Below, one piece after another: positions 25,247 to 33,990 of a DNA stretch of 34,262 nucleotides (position 1 is the stretch's first letter; every line of letters begins with the position of its first letter). The stretch lies in assembly GCA_016788375.1 (NCBI GenBank), contig JAEUSI010000009.1, forward strand, positions 8,132-42,393, read 5' to 3'. This DNA is from Ignavibacteria bacterium. Lineage in GTDB: Bacteria; Bacteroidota; Ignavibacteria; Tepidaquicellales; Tepidaquicellaceae. The notes under the pieces are model-generated. The model ran no database searches, was not told where the DNA came from, and saw nothing but the letters and a program-made list of their open reading frames with translations. The position numbers were made by a program, and so were the translations under genes.

Positions 25247-26680
25247 TTAAAAAGCTTCCTTTGAAAATAAAACTTCTTTTATTGTTTTAAAAATTATTTT
25301 AATATCGAAAGCTATAGACCAATTTTCAATGTAATAAATATCATAATCAATTCTTGTCTGCATTGAAGTGTCAGTTCCCCTTAGTCCGTTAACCTGTGCC
25401 CAGCCGGTTATGCCGCACTTTACCCTGTGTCTTTCGAGATATCTTTGAATGGAATCTTTCATTGTGTTTATGAAAAATTCCCTTTCTGGTCTCGGACCTA
25501 CGATGCTCATATTACCGATCAATACATTTATAAACTGCGGAAGTTCGTCAAGACTGTATTTTCTCAGAAATTTTCCGAATGGTGTGTATCTTCTGTCATC
25601 TCTTGTGGTCATCTGAGGTCCGCTTACTTCAGCATCGGTTTTCATCGATCTGAACTTCAGCATCATAAACTTCTGTCCGTCAAGCCCGACCCTTTCCTGC
25701 TTGTAAAAAAGCGGTCCGTGCGAAGTCAGTTTGACTAATAATGAAATGAGTATCATTACAGGAGATAAAATCAGGAGCATTGCCGAAGAAACGATCAGAT
25801 CAAATACTCTTTTTAAAAATCTGTTCCATACATTCATAGGAACTGATTTGAGTTTCATAAACGGGATTCCGTCAACTTCCTCAACCTTCAGCCTGCTAGT
25901 CATTAAATCTATAAAATCCGGCGCGTACATAAACTCGACGTTTATTCCTTCGCATAATTTAAACAGATCATAAAGTACTTTATGCTCTTCTGAAGGAAGT
26001 GAAATGATAATTTTTTCAATGCCGGTTTTTTTTATTATTTCCGGAACATCCCTGTAATCACCGAGATATGTCCTGCCCTTCAGAAAATTGCCGGAACTTT
26101 CCGGGGTTTCGCTTTTATATGTAAAATAACCGAGTACTTTGTATCCTGCAAAAGTGTCTTTAGTGAATCTTTCATAAATCTTCTTTGCCATTTCATTTAT
26201 TCCCACAATAGCAACCTTGTTTACCCCGATACTTTTATTGTACAGTGTCTTTTCGAGTTTCAGAATAAAATATCTTCCTGCTGTGACAAGTATTATTGAA
26301 TTAATCCAGATAAGTGTAAATACAAGTCTTGAATACGGGAAGTCCTCCTTCAGCAGAAAAATCATGCTCATTGCTATGAGTATTCCGATCGTCAGGCATT
26401 TTATTATTACGAATAATTCGTCAAGTATGAAAACATTCCGCTTCAGCCTGTATAATTTTCTTGTCTGAAATATGATTATCCAGATAGGAATAACCATTAA
26501 TGCAAATTCGTTATAACCGTATAATTCGGGAATTCCTTTTGTTACAGGGAAGATTTTCTGAAAATCCGAATAAAATCTGATTAAATATGAAAGTTCAAAT
26601 GCCGCGAAAATTGCAACAGCGTCCGATATGATTGTCAATAAAGGTATTAATACCTCTATTTTAGAAGATCTACTTTTCAA
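25247..26680 (-). CDS. Polyprenyl-phosphate phosphoglycosyltransferase, WcaJ/WbaP type
   Basis: The 477-residue enzyme starts exopolysaccharide or O-antigen repeat units by transferring a sugar-1-phosphate to undecaprenyl phosphate at the inner membrane. Residues 1-160 hold four membrane segments, and residues about 170-270 are a Rossmann-like domain (KVAIVGINEMAKKIYERF). The catalytic C-terminus shows KRVFDLIVSS, GPLFYKQERVGLDGQKFMMLKFRSM, KYSLDELPQFINVLIGNMSIVGPRPE and VKCGITGWAQVNGLRG with the Asp-Glu pair of the family. The start is TTG at 26680; the next Met lies inside the membrane region. The sugar is not readable from the sequence. The gene lies 92 bases after recG and leads the set that ends with the cytochrome fusion. 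Confidence 0.93.
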   Translation of the reverse strand: MKSRSSKIEVLIPLLTIISDAVAIFAAFELSYLIRFYSDFQKIFPVTKGIPELYGYNEFALMVIPIWIIIFQTRKLYRLKRNVFILDELFVIIKCLTIGILIAMSMIFLLKEDFPYSRLVFTLIWINSIILVTAGRYFILKLEKTLYNKSIGVNKVAIVGINEMAKKIYERFTKDTFAGYKVLGYFTYKSETPESSGNFLKGRTYLGDYRDVPEIIKKTGIEKIIISLPSEEHKVLYDLFKLCEGINVEFMYAPDFIDLMTSRLKVEEVDGIPFMKLKSVPMNVWNRFLKRVFDLIVSSAMLLILSPVMILISLLVKLTSHGPLFYKQERVGLDGQKFMMLKFRSMKTDAEVSGPQMTTRDDRRYTPFGKFLRKYSLDELPQFINVLIGNMSIVGPRPEREFFINTMKDSIQRYLERHRVKCGITGWAQVNGLRGTDTSMQTRIDYDIYYIENWSIAFDIKIIFKTIKEVLFSKEAF

Positions 26681-26772
26681 TAAACGTTTTTGTTTTCGGA
26701 ATAAAAATAAATTTTTTCTTTGTAAGAGGAAACGTAAAAAAGTATTTGCCGGGATGTAAATAAACGGTTTGT

Positions 26773-28866
26773 TTAAGCAACTTCCATCAGATAAAGCGAG
26801 TCTTTAAAGTCTTTAAGGAATGTCCTTCTGATGATTTTATTTTCAGGTTTCCGCAGATTCATATCTTCATTTATGATTTTAAATGCAACCTTTCTCGCAT
26901 CTTCAAGTATTTTTCCGTCGCGGCTTAGGTCTGTACAGGAAAAATTCAGCACTCCGGACTGCCTGATTCCGAAAAATTCTCCCGGACCTCTTATCTCCAT
27001 ATCCGCTTCGGCAATTCTGAATCCGTCACTCGTTTCGCAGAGTATCTTCAGTCTCTTTGCTGAATCTTCTCCCGTATTTCTTGCAATAAGTATGCAGTAT
27101 GACTGATCAGCTCCTCTTCCGACCCTGCCTCTTAACTGATGAAGCTGTGATAATCCGAATCTCTGAGCCTCTTCTATTATCATTACCGTTGCATTAGGAA
27201 TATCTATGCCTACTTCAATCACGGTAGTCGAAACAAGTATGTCAAGTTTTCTGTTCTTAAAATCTTCCATCACTTCATCCTTTTCATACCAGAGCATTCT
27301 GCCATGAACCATGCCTGTCCTGAACTCCCTGAATATATTCTCCTTAAGTTTAATATAATTCTCCTCGGCAGATTTTAAATCAAGCTTTTCCGATTCATCA
27401 ATTATCGGATAAATAATATAAACCTGTCTTCCTTTTCTTATCTCTGATTTTACAAACGAATATATTTTGTATTTGTCCTCTTCGCTTCTTAATGCAGTCT
27501 TAACGGGTTTTCTGTTTTTCGGAAGTTCGTCTATCACTGATACATCAAGATCACCGTAATATGTCATTGATAAAGTTCTCGGTATTGGAGTAGCTGTCAT
27601 AACAAGTACATCAGGATTCAGCCCTTTCTCTTTCAGCTTTGCTCTCTGCATCACACCGAACTTATGCTGCTCGTCTATCACTACAAATCCGAGATTTTTA
27701 AATTCAACTTTCTCCTGAATCAGCGCATGTGTCCCGATAATAATGTCCGATTTCCCGGTTTTAATGCCTGCAAGTATTTCTTCACGCAGTTTCTTTTTCT
27801 GACCGCCGACAAGCAACGTGACATTAACATCAAGAGGTTTCATCATTTCTGTAATTGTTTTATAATGCTGTTCGGCGAGAATTTCAGTCGGACACATAAA
27901 CGCGCTCTGATATCCGTTTTCTTTTGAAAGCAGAATGGAAAAAAGCGCAACAACAGTTTTTCCGCTTCCCACATCTCCCTGAAGAAGTCTGTTCATGCAC
28001 TTGTCCGAGCTCATATCACCGTAAATTTCATTTATTACTCTCTTCTGTGCTGTTGTAAGCTCATAAGGGAGTATCTTTGAAAATTTGCCTGTCAGTTCAT
28101 CTGTATTTCTTCTGAATAAAATTCCCTTCTTTTCCTTTTGTAATGATTTCTTTTTTAATGCAAGTATGAGTTCCAGATAAAACAGCTCTTCAAAAGCAAG
28201 TCTCTTCCTTGAAGTTTCTATATCAGAATGTTCAGCCGGAAAATTAATCCTCAGTATTGCATTCTTTCTGCCTGTCAGACCGTATTCTGTTAAAATATTT
28301 TCCGGAAGAGTTTCTTCAATGTAATCCGGATTGGATTTTATCAGTGTGCTGAATGCGTTAAAAACAATTTTCGATAAAAGCAGGGGTCTGATCCATGTCT
28401 TCTTCAGTATTCCCGAAAGCTCATACAAAGGTATTAAATTATATTTGAGAAAATCCCTGTCAAAAGCATCAGCTTCATTCAGCTTAAAATGATCCCTGTA
28501 ACTTATCTTCATACCCGAACTGAAAACATCCTTCTCTGCCTTTATCCAGAATAAAAAATTCTCTTTCAGCCTGAATTGTTTTGACCTGAACTCGCTCTTT
28601 CCGAATACCGGAATTTCAACAGAGCCCGTCTTGTCATAAAGAGTTATCTCCGTCGGCTGATTGTCCCTTCTGGGATGACGTACGTCTATAACTTCTCCAT
28701 TTACAAGTATGTTTTCGGACAGATTTCCGGGTATTTCACGAATGCTGATTTTTTTGATGTAAGTTCTCGGAATGAAATTAACAAAGTCATCCAGTGACTT
28801 TATACCTATTTTATTAAACGCTTCTGCTCTTTTTTCACCGACACCTTTTAAAAATTTAATATCCAA
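26773..28866 (-). CDS. recG: ATP-dependent DNA helicase RecG
   Basis: RecG remodels stalled forks and Holliday junctions. At 697 residues it has the normal length. The N-terminal wedge domain includes LKGVGEKRAEAFNKIGI and the OB fold VNGEVIDVRHPRR. Helicase motifs are GDVGSGKT (297-304), PTEILAEQH, GTHALIQEKVEF, VIDEQHKFGV (DEQH 398-401), MTATPIPRTL, VIEVGIDIPNATVMIIEEAQRFGLSQLHQLRGRVGRG and the C-terminal IRGPGEFFGIRQSG. The start is a TTG at 28866, since a stop lies five codons upstream with no other usual start between. The gene opens the minus-strand set; a 92-bp gap separates it from the phosphoglycosyltransferase. Confidence 0.98.
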   Translation of the reverse strand: MDIKFLKGVGEKRAEAFNKIGIKSLDDFVNFIPRTYIKKISIREIPGNLSENILVNGEVIDVRHPRRDNQPTEITLYDKTGSVEIPVFGKSEFRSKQFRLKENFLFWIKAEKDVFSSGMKISYRDHFKLNEADAFDRDFLKYNLIPLYELSGILKKTWIRPLLLSKIVFNAFSTLIKSNPDYIEETLPENILTEYGLTGRKNAILRINFPAEHSDIETSRKRLAFEELFYLELILALKKKSLQKEKKGILFRRNTDELTGKFSKILPYELTTAQKRVINEIYGDMSSDKCMNRLLQGDVGSGKTVVALFSILLSKENGYQSAFMCPTEILAEQHYKTITEMMKPLDVNVTLLVGGQKKKLREEILAGIKTGKSDIIIGTHALIQEKVEFKNLGFVVIDEQHKFGVMQRAKLKEKGLNPDVLVMTATPIPRTLSMTYYGDLDVSVIDELPKNRKPVKTALRSEEDKYKIYSFVKSEIRKGRQVYIIYPIIDESEKLDLKSAEENYIKLKENIFREFRTGMVHGRMLWYEKDEVMEDFKNRKLDILVSTTVIEVGIDIPNATVMIIEEAQRFGLSQLHQLRGRVGRGADQSYCILIARNTGEDSAKRLKILCETSDGFRIAEADMEIRGPGEFFGIRQSGVLNFSCTDLSRDGKILEDARKVAFKIINEDMNLRKPENKIIRRTFLKDFKDSLYLMEVA

Positions 28867-29370
28867 TGGGATTAATTTAAGTTAACATTTGACTCGTCAA
28901 AATAGCAAATATAATAAATAAGGTAAATTTAAAATTGGTAAACAGGTTTGGAAAATTGACAAATCCGAGTCCGGTATAAATAATAAAATATGTCCTGAAA
29001 TTTTTTTATAAAGATTATTCAGATGTGTTTTAGAAAAATTGTTAAGCATTTTCTCTTAAAAATAATTTTTATCACTTCTTGTATCTTTCCGTAATAATTT
29101 TTATTTTACAAACATCACTGGGAATATAATGAAATGTTCTTAGCTGTATAATTAAGGAAGTCAAATATGAAATTCAGATTTTTCCTCTCATAATATTTGA
29201 TTCAATACAAAATGTCATTGTAATTCTTAGCATTTATTGATTTCTCCAATCTCATTACGTCATAATAAAAAGATTGAGAATAAAAAAAATGTGAAATAAG
29301 AAGTATAATTTCGTTCATCATAAATTATTTAAATTAACAATTTTTTTACTCTTCTCTTAAAACAGACAAA
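28867..29370. other. 504-bp AT-rich spacer between divergent genes
   Basis: The region separates recG (leftward) from the accessory-looking genes (rightward). It is very AT-rich with no open frame of note and no tRNA. A weak dyad, CTCcAATCT (from about 29245) with AGATTGAG (from about 29270), is followed by an A-rich run. I see no repeat, CRISPR or attachment site. It must contain the promoters of both flanking units. Confidence 0.4.
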
Positions 29371-29748
29371 ATGAATTTATGGAATAAAATTTTTGGCAAA
29401 AAAGAACTCAAAGTTAAAGCAGGAAATGCACCATTTCCTGATGGTGGAATCCATTACTGTAAAAAAAACGGCTTAGAAAATATGAATATTATTTTCATTG
29501 TTGACACTCCTGAAAATATAATGGTTGGAGAATCTCCCATAGGGACAATGCTGGTTTTCAACTATATCATGGATGCAGAATATTGTTTCAGTGTAATTGT
29601 TCCCGACTCAGCAGATGAAGTACAAACTAAAATTAAAAATAATTCAGGAACGATGGTAGTCAGCGGTAAGCTTAGCGACAGAGATTATACCAGCGCATCC
29701 GGAGAAATTTTTTGCCCGATTATAGGAAGTATTAAAAAGATGAATTAA
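29371..29748 (+). CDS. Hypothetical protein beginning MxxWxKxFGK
   Basis: The 125-residue product has no signal peptide or membrane segment. It begins MNLWNKIFGKKELKVKAG, an opening shared in outline with the protein at 31124 (MKIWDKFFGKNED), then has GGIHYCKKNGLENMNIIFIVDTPENIM, GTMLVFNYIMDAEYCFSVIVP and SGTMVVSGKLSDRDYTSASGEIFCPII. A small alpha/beta cytoplasmic protein is likely. I recognise no family. It is followed by a 207-bp spacer full of hairpins, so it may have its own transcript. Confidence 0.65.
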   Translation: MNLWNKIFGKKELKVKAGNAPFPDGGIHYCKKNGLENMNIIFIVDTPENIMVGESPIGTMLVFNYIMDAEYCFSVIVPDSADEVQTKIKNNSGTMVVSGKLSDRDYTSASGEIFCPIIGSIKKMN

Positions 29749-29752
29749 TAGT

Positions 29753-29855
29753 TTTCACGCCATTGCTGGTATTAGCAAGTGAAATGAGAGGGATCAACAT
29801 CGAACAGCCTTTTTGTTATTGATCATCGCTTTTTTCGCAGCACCGACAAAGTCGG
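29753..29855 (+). repeat. Spacer with three inverted repeats
   Basis: Five bases after the preceding stop, TTTCAC (29753-29758) and TTGCT (29763-29767) pair with AGCAA (29774-29778) and GTGAAA (29779-29784), giving an 11-bp stem with a 4-base bulge. GATCAA (29792-29797) pairs with TTGATC (29819-29824), with an inner AACA/TGTT. CCGAC (29843-29847) pairs with GTCGG (29851-29855) across AAA. None has a terminator-type T run immediately after it. A structured RNA, a processed 3' end or a degenerate mobile element are all possible. Confidence 0.35.
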
Positions 29856-29955
29856 GAAATGATTTTCCAACAGTATATCAAGAATCTAATTTTATAATTT
29901 TATTTTAAATCACATTAATTTTGTTTTCTTTTAATAACACCAGGAGAATAGTATT

Positions 29956-31080
29956 ATGAGCGCATTTGGAGTTGCCTGGGATACCTGGCTATTTTACAGT
30001 GTTCTGGGATTTGTATTCTGTCTGCTTACAATGAAATGGTCTTCAATTCCTACCGGAATTTACTTTTTGGGAGGCTTAATATATGTTTTTGCTAAAATTA
30101 GTAAAGCTTCTGTATTTGGTGTTTCTGAAGCAGAATGGAAGAATTCAGAATATTGGAAAGAGGTTCGTATTTATTTAATTGGAGGTCAACTTTTTCTAAG
30201 TGTATTACTTGGAGTAATTCATGAAATTGCATTCAAAAAAAAGAGTAAAAGTGAAACAGAACAGGAAACGTCAAAACCTTTAATATTGGAAGAGACATCT
30301 TCAGTTAATTCTTCTCAAGTAACTGACTCATCAAAAGTTAATACTGAAATAAAAGATGATAGTGAACATCAATCGGTAAAGAGTTATTCCGGATCAAATT
30401 GGTACTTAGCTGAAAGTAAATCAAAGAGATTAAGACAAATCGTATTTGAAATTTCAGAAGATATGATTCAGGAAACTAAGCTTGGAAGTCTGATTTTAGC
30501 AGCAAAATATAACAACCTAATGGAAAAAGGATGGGCTACAGGTTTCTTCAGATTGGACGGTGACAGGGGTCCGTTTTTGCTGGTAAGAGCTGATGAATTT
30601 TCAGAAGAAATCAGGAAATCAAAAATCAAGCTTGGCATTTCATTCTTTAGAATGGATGTGGGCGGATTATTTGGAATTTATGTACATGTTGATTCTGAAA
30701 AACTTAGAAAAGTCAGGGACAATCCAAATGTTTATTTTGAAATTGCATACGGATTAGATGAATCGGGAAGCGTAGATCTGATGACTGATTTTCTAAGCAA
30801 GGATAAGTTGGAATTGATATTAGCTGACAAGAATGACAGAAGTTCATATAATATTATTGACACTTCAGGCGGCGGATTTAAATCCAGTGTCACTCCATTG
30901 TGCAAGTATGATATTACAATTTCACTTGATGAAAATTCTAAAAAACTTTTGAATGATGAATTAAATGAATTAAAGAAGTATCATTCTTCGATTCCGTCAG
31001 GCAGAAGAAATTTTCAGACAAGTGTGCAACAGTTGTGGAATGTTATGCCGGAGATGGATAATCCGATTTTAGACAAATAA
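29956..31080 (+). CDS. Hypothetical protein with N-terminal membrane segments and a large soluble domain
   Basis: This 374-residue protein has about three hydrophobic segments in residues 1-90 (WLFYSVLGFVFCLLTM, GIYFLGGLIYVFA, IYLIGGQLFLSVLLGVIHEIAF). A charged Lys/Glu/Ser-rich linker (about 94-140) leads to an unrecognised domain with NWYLAESKSKRLRQIVFEISED, FFRLDGDRGPFLLVRADEF, DVGGLFGIYVHVDSEKLRK and ITISLDENSKKLLNDELNELKKY. AGGAG lies 9 bases before the ATG at 29956, one of the few strong ribosome sites in the window. The function is unknown. The 31124 gene follows after 43 bases in the same direction. Confidence 0.7.
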   Translation: MSAFGVAWDTWLFYSVLGFVFCLLTMKWSSIPTGIYFLGGLIYVFAKISKASVFGVSEAEWKNSEYWKEVRIYLIGGQLFLSVLLGVIHEIAFKKKSKSETEQETSKPLILEETSSVNSSQVTDSSKVNTEIKDDSEHQSVKSYSGSNWYLAESKSKRLRQIVFEISEDMIQETKLGSLILAAKYNNLMEKGWATGFFRLDGDRGPFLLVRADEFSEEIRKSKIKLGISFFRMDVGGLFGIYVHVDSEKLRKVRDNPNVYFEIAYGLDESGSVDLMTDFLSKDKLELILADKNDRSSYNIIDTSGGGFKSSVTPLCKYDITISLDENSKKLLNDELNELKKYHSSIPSGRRNFQTSVQQLWNVMPEMDNPILDK

Positions 31081-31123
31081 GAAATAATTAAATTGATTCT
31101 ATCTAACATATAAAAAAATTAAA

Positions 31124-31705
31124 ATGAAAATTTGGGACAAATTTTTTGGAAAGAACGAAGATACTGACAAGATAGAAAAGATTAACAACAAGCTTATTTA
31201 TGCTAATAATAATCCTGAAGAAATCTCAGCTCATTTTACTTTAAAACTTAAGGGATTCAGAGATACAATCTCACAAAATACTACAAATCCAAAATTTGTT
31301 TTAGCTATTCTTGATAATTCAGTAATTGAAAGCCTTTCTGATATGGTTGCTAATAAAGTAATTAGTTCAATCGAAGATGGTAAACCTCATAGTCTTGGGT
31401 TAGCTGTTGATGAAGTTTACTATGTCGTTTCAGTTTTTACATTCAATGCTGTATCCGTTCAATATAGTAAAACGATGTATGAGTGGTATGAAAAAGAATT
31501 TGGAGGTTACCTTGGATATTTAGAAAGATTAATAAATAATCCTCCAATTAGCAGCGCATCTTATTTGAGAACGCTTTGTCATATTATTTACTTTATTACT
31601 TTAGATAATTCTTTTGTCGACCTTTGTATTACACCAACCAGTAAGGAAAACGCTTCCAATCAGGGAGTGATATTGCCAACTGATATTTTGAATGCCGGCA
31701 GTTAA
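31124..31705 (+). CDS. Hypothetical cytoplasmic protein beginning MKIWDKFFGK
   Basis: The 193-residue protein lacks a signal peptide. The opening MKIWDKFFGKNED resembles the protein at 29371, while the rest is helical, with EEISAHFTLKLKGFRDTI, FVLAILDNSVIESLSDMVANKVI, DEVYYVVSVFTFNAVSVQYSKTMYEWYEKEFGGYLGYLERLI and SASYLRTLCHIIYFITLDNSFVDL. I recognise no family. It lies 43 bases after the 374-residue protein gene and 30 bases before the lipoprotein gene, so a shared transcript is possible. Confidence 0.65.
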   Translation: MKIWDKFFGKNEDTDKIEKINNKLIYANNNPEEISAHFTLKLKGFRDTISQNTTNPKFVLAILDNSVIESLSDMVANKVISSIEDGKPHSLGLAVDEVYYVVSVFTFNAVSVQYSKTMYEWYEKEFGGYLGYLERLINNPPISSASYLRTLCHIIYFITLDNSFVDLCITPTSKENASNQGVILPTDILNAGS

Positions 31706-31735
31706 GAATGTATTCTATAAAGAAAACAATTACTT

Positions 31736-33541
31736 ATGAATCGTTCAGTTACAATTTGTATAGTACTCTTCATTTTCTGCAATATCACAAGCTGCAATAA
31801 AGACTGCCCTGTTGATAACAATAGCGGTACTCCCATTGACACAAGATCCTACCTCAAAAAAACATTCGACAGGTATCACGAAACATTTGACGTTTACTCG
31901 GACCTTGATGCCGCCGGAAATCATTTCGTTTTACCCGGACGAATGAATAACGCACCACCGATGGATTTAGGATTTACTAATAATCCGAATTCAGGATATA
32001 CATGTATTAAGGCAACATACACAAGAGGCAACGGTACAAACTGGAGCGGATGGTATTTTTTGAATGGCGTACTGGAAGGAAATCAAACTTCTCCTTCAGT
32101 TAACTGGGGAGACATTCCTGACGCCGGAGTAAATGTCGGCAGTCCGGGTGTATTAACATTTTATGCAAAAGGAGAAACAGGAAATGAACGCGTTGAATTC
32201 TTCCTCGCAGGTGCCGGTAGAGATGAAAATGGAAATCCAATTGAACCATATCCGGATTCTTCTCCTAAGTGCTCAACCGGATATATAACTTTGACAAGAG
32301 ATTGGAAACAATATTCAATTAACACAACAGGAAGGAATTTAAGTTATGTTTTAGGCGGATTTGGTTGGGTATCAAGAGATTCTGAAAATAACAGCAGCAT
32401 TACTTTTTATTTGGATGATATCAAATTTAATTCAACAAGATTAACCGAACCGAGGTTGCTAGTAAGTTATGAAGTTGAAAATCAGGGTTCGGAATTTGAC
32501 AAAATAATGAAAAATGTTTCTTTCATATATGATGATGCTTTGGCTTTGATGGCATTTCTTGCAGAAGGAAATAATGCAGATGCAAAATTAATAGCAGATG
32601 GATTTGTGTATATCACACAGCATGATAGATTCTATGTTACCGGTCATATTCGCAACGGTTACATGGGCGGAGATTTAAAAACTTTTCCGGGATGGATTCC
32701 GAACGGGAGACAGTTTACAGTCAGAATGCCGGGATGGACGCAAAATAATCAATGGAACGAAGATGAATTTTGTGTGAGCACACATACCGGGAATGCGGCT
32801 TGGCTGATGCTGGGATTGCTTGCTTATTATGAAAAGACCGGCTCTTCTGATGCAGCGTATCTTAATGCCGCAAAGCTTACCGGCGACTGGATACATACCA
32901 ACTGTTTTGACACAAGAGGAGCAGGAGGATATACTGCGGGATTCGAAGGCTGGGAACCCGCGCCGGCTGAACTCTTATACAAAGCTACAGAGCACAACAT
33001 TGATTTGTATTCTGCATTTCAGAGAATATACCTGAACACAAATGATATTAACTGGAAATACAGAGCGGACCATGCAAAGAATTTTGTGATTTCAATGTAT
33101 GATACTGTTGGCGGAAAGTTTTTTACAGGAACTGCAAATGACGGAATTACAATAAACAAAACAGTTATCCCTTTGGATATTCAGGCATGGGCAGTTCTGT
33201 CATTAAAAGATGAATATCAAAACTTTCTTCGCGCTTTGAACTTTGCAGACAGCAATATTAAAGTCGGAAGCGGGTACTCTTTCAGTAACTTCGACTTATC
33301 AACCGCCTGGATGGAAGGCACAGCGCAAATGGCTGCTGCATATGCGTTCTTAGACAGTTCAAACAAGTACAATGATATTATGAATTTTATAGAAAGTAGC
33401 AAAGACCCTTCCGGAGCAATTTATGCAACTCAATCCGGAACGCTTCAAACGGGATTTGACTGGATATATTATCACAGGAAGCATGTCGGAGCGACGGCTT
33501 GGTATGTTCTGGCTAAGAACAAGTTGAATCCGTTTTGGTGA
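31736..33541 (+). CDS. Lipoprotein with a jelly-roll-like domain and an (alpha/alpha)-barrel-like domain
   Basis: This 601-residue protein has a lipoprotein signal, lipobox ITSC with Cys20. Residues about 38-235 look like a galactose-binding-like carbohydrate module (GYTCIKATYTRGNGTNWSGWYF, GVLTFYAKGETGNERVEFFLAG, ITFYLDDIKF). Residues about 240-601 are helical with repeated GxxxWLxLGLLAYYE and Trp-rich loops, as in (alpha/alpha)6 enzymes, including STHTGNAAWLMLGLLAYYEKTG, the striking KATEHNIDLYSAFQRIY (Glu-His at 419-420) and GVTAWYVLAKNKLNPFW-type ending. A surface or periplasmic enzyme acting on a polysaccharide is inferred; I cannot place the CAZy family. It is the last large gene before the window's end and probably co-transcribed with the 31124 gene. 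Confidence 0.7.
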   Translation: MNRSVTICIVLFIFCNITSCNKDCPVDNNSGTPIDTRSYLKKTFDRYHETFDVYSDLDAAGNHFVLPGRMNNAPPMDLGFTNNPNSGYTCIKATYTRGNGTNWSGWYFLNGVLEGNQTSPSVNWGDIPDAGVNVGSPGVLTFYAKGETGNERVEFFLAGAGRDENGNPIEPYPDSSPKCSTGYITLTRDWKQYSINTTGRNLSYVLGGFGWVSRDSENNSSITFYLDDIKFNSTRLTEPRLLVSYEVENQGSEFDKIMKNVSFIYDDALALMAFLAEGNNADAKLIADGFVYITQHDRFYVTGHIRNGYMGGDLKTFPGWIPNGRQFTVRMPGWTQNNQWNEDEFCVSTHTGNAAWLMLGLLAYYEKTGSSDAAYLNAAKLTGDWIHTNCFDTRGAGGYTAGFEGWEPAPAELLYKATEHNIDLYSAFQRIYLNTNDINWKYRADHAKNFVISMYDTVGGKFFTGTANDGITINKTVIPLDIQAWAVLSLKDEYQNFLRALNFADSNIKVGSGYSFSNFDLSTAWMEGTAQMAAAYAFLDSSNKYNDIMNFIESSKDPSGAIYATQSGTLQTGFDWIYYHRKHVGATAWYVLAKNKLNPFW

Positions 33542-33681
33542 GAGAGGTGAAATAAAACTTATAAACTGTCTACTATTGCTAAAAAATTATTTCGAGAATT
33601 GAGAAGCAAATAAAAATTTAACTAATTTGTGAAAAGAATATACAATAAAAATACATTTCCCATAATCTAAAACTAATATTT

Positions 33682-33990
33682 ATGAGAAAAATTATAGATT
33701 TAACTCCACAGGACTTTCCTGAAGTAGATGAAGGGAAATTTGAAGAGTGGAAAATTCAGCAGATAGAAGCAGATAAAAAAGCTTTGCAATTCAGAATTAT
33801 TTATGGTGTAATATTACTAGCTATTATTTTAACGTTGGTTGGAAACAAGATTTATCTGGGGGTTATTCCTCTTCTTTTGCTGTTTGGAGCAGGAGGATTT
33901 ATACAAGTTATGATTCAGAAAACACCAAATGAACTCCGAAAACAAATTGGCATCAGTAATGAGTTGCTTCGGCAAGCTCTTCGGAGATAA
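33682..33990 (+). CDS. Small two-helix membrane protein, function unknown
   Basis: The 102-residue product has a charged N-terminus (MRKIIDLTPQDFPEVDEGKFEEWK), then two membrane helices close together (IIYGVILLAIILTLVG and LGVIPLLLLFGAGGFIQVMI), and an amphipathic C-terminus (ELRKQIGISNELLRQALRR). I recognise no family. It is preceded by a 140-bp AT-rich spacer, so it probably has its own promoter. Confidence 0.65.
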   Translation: MRKIIDLTPQDFPEVDEGKFEEWKIQQIEADKKALQFRIIYGVILLAIILTLVGNKIYLGVIPLLLLFGAGGFIQVMIQKTPNELRKQIGISNELLRQALRR

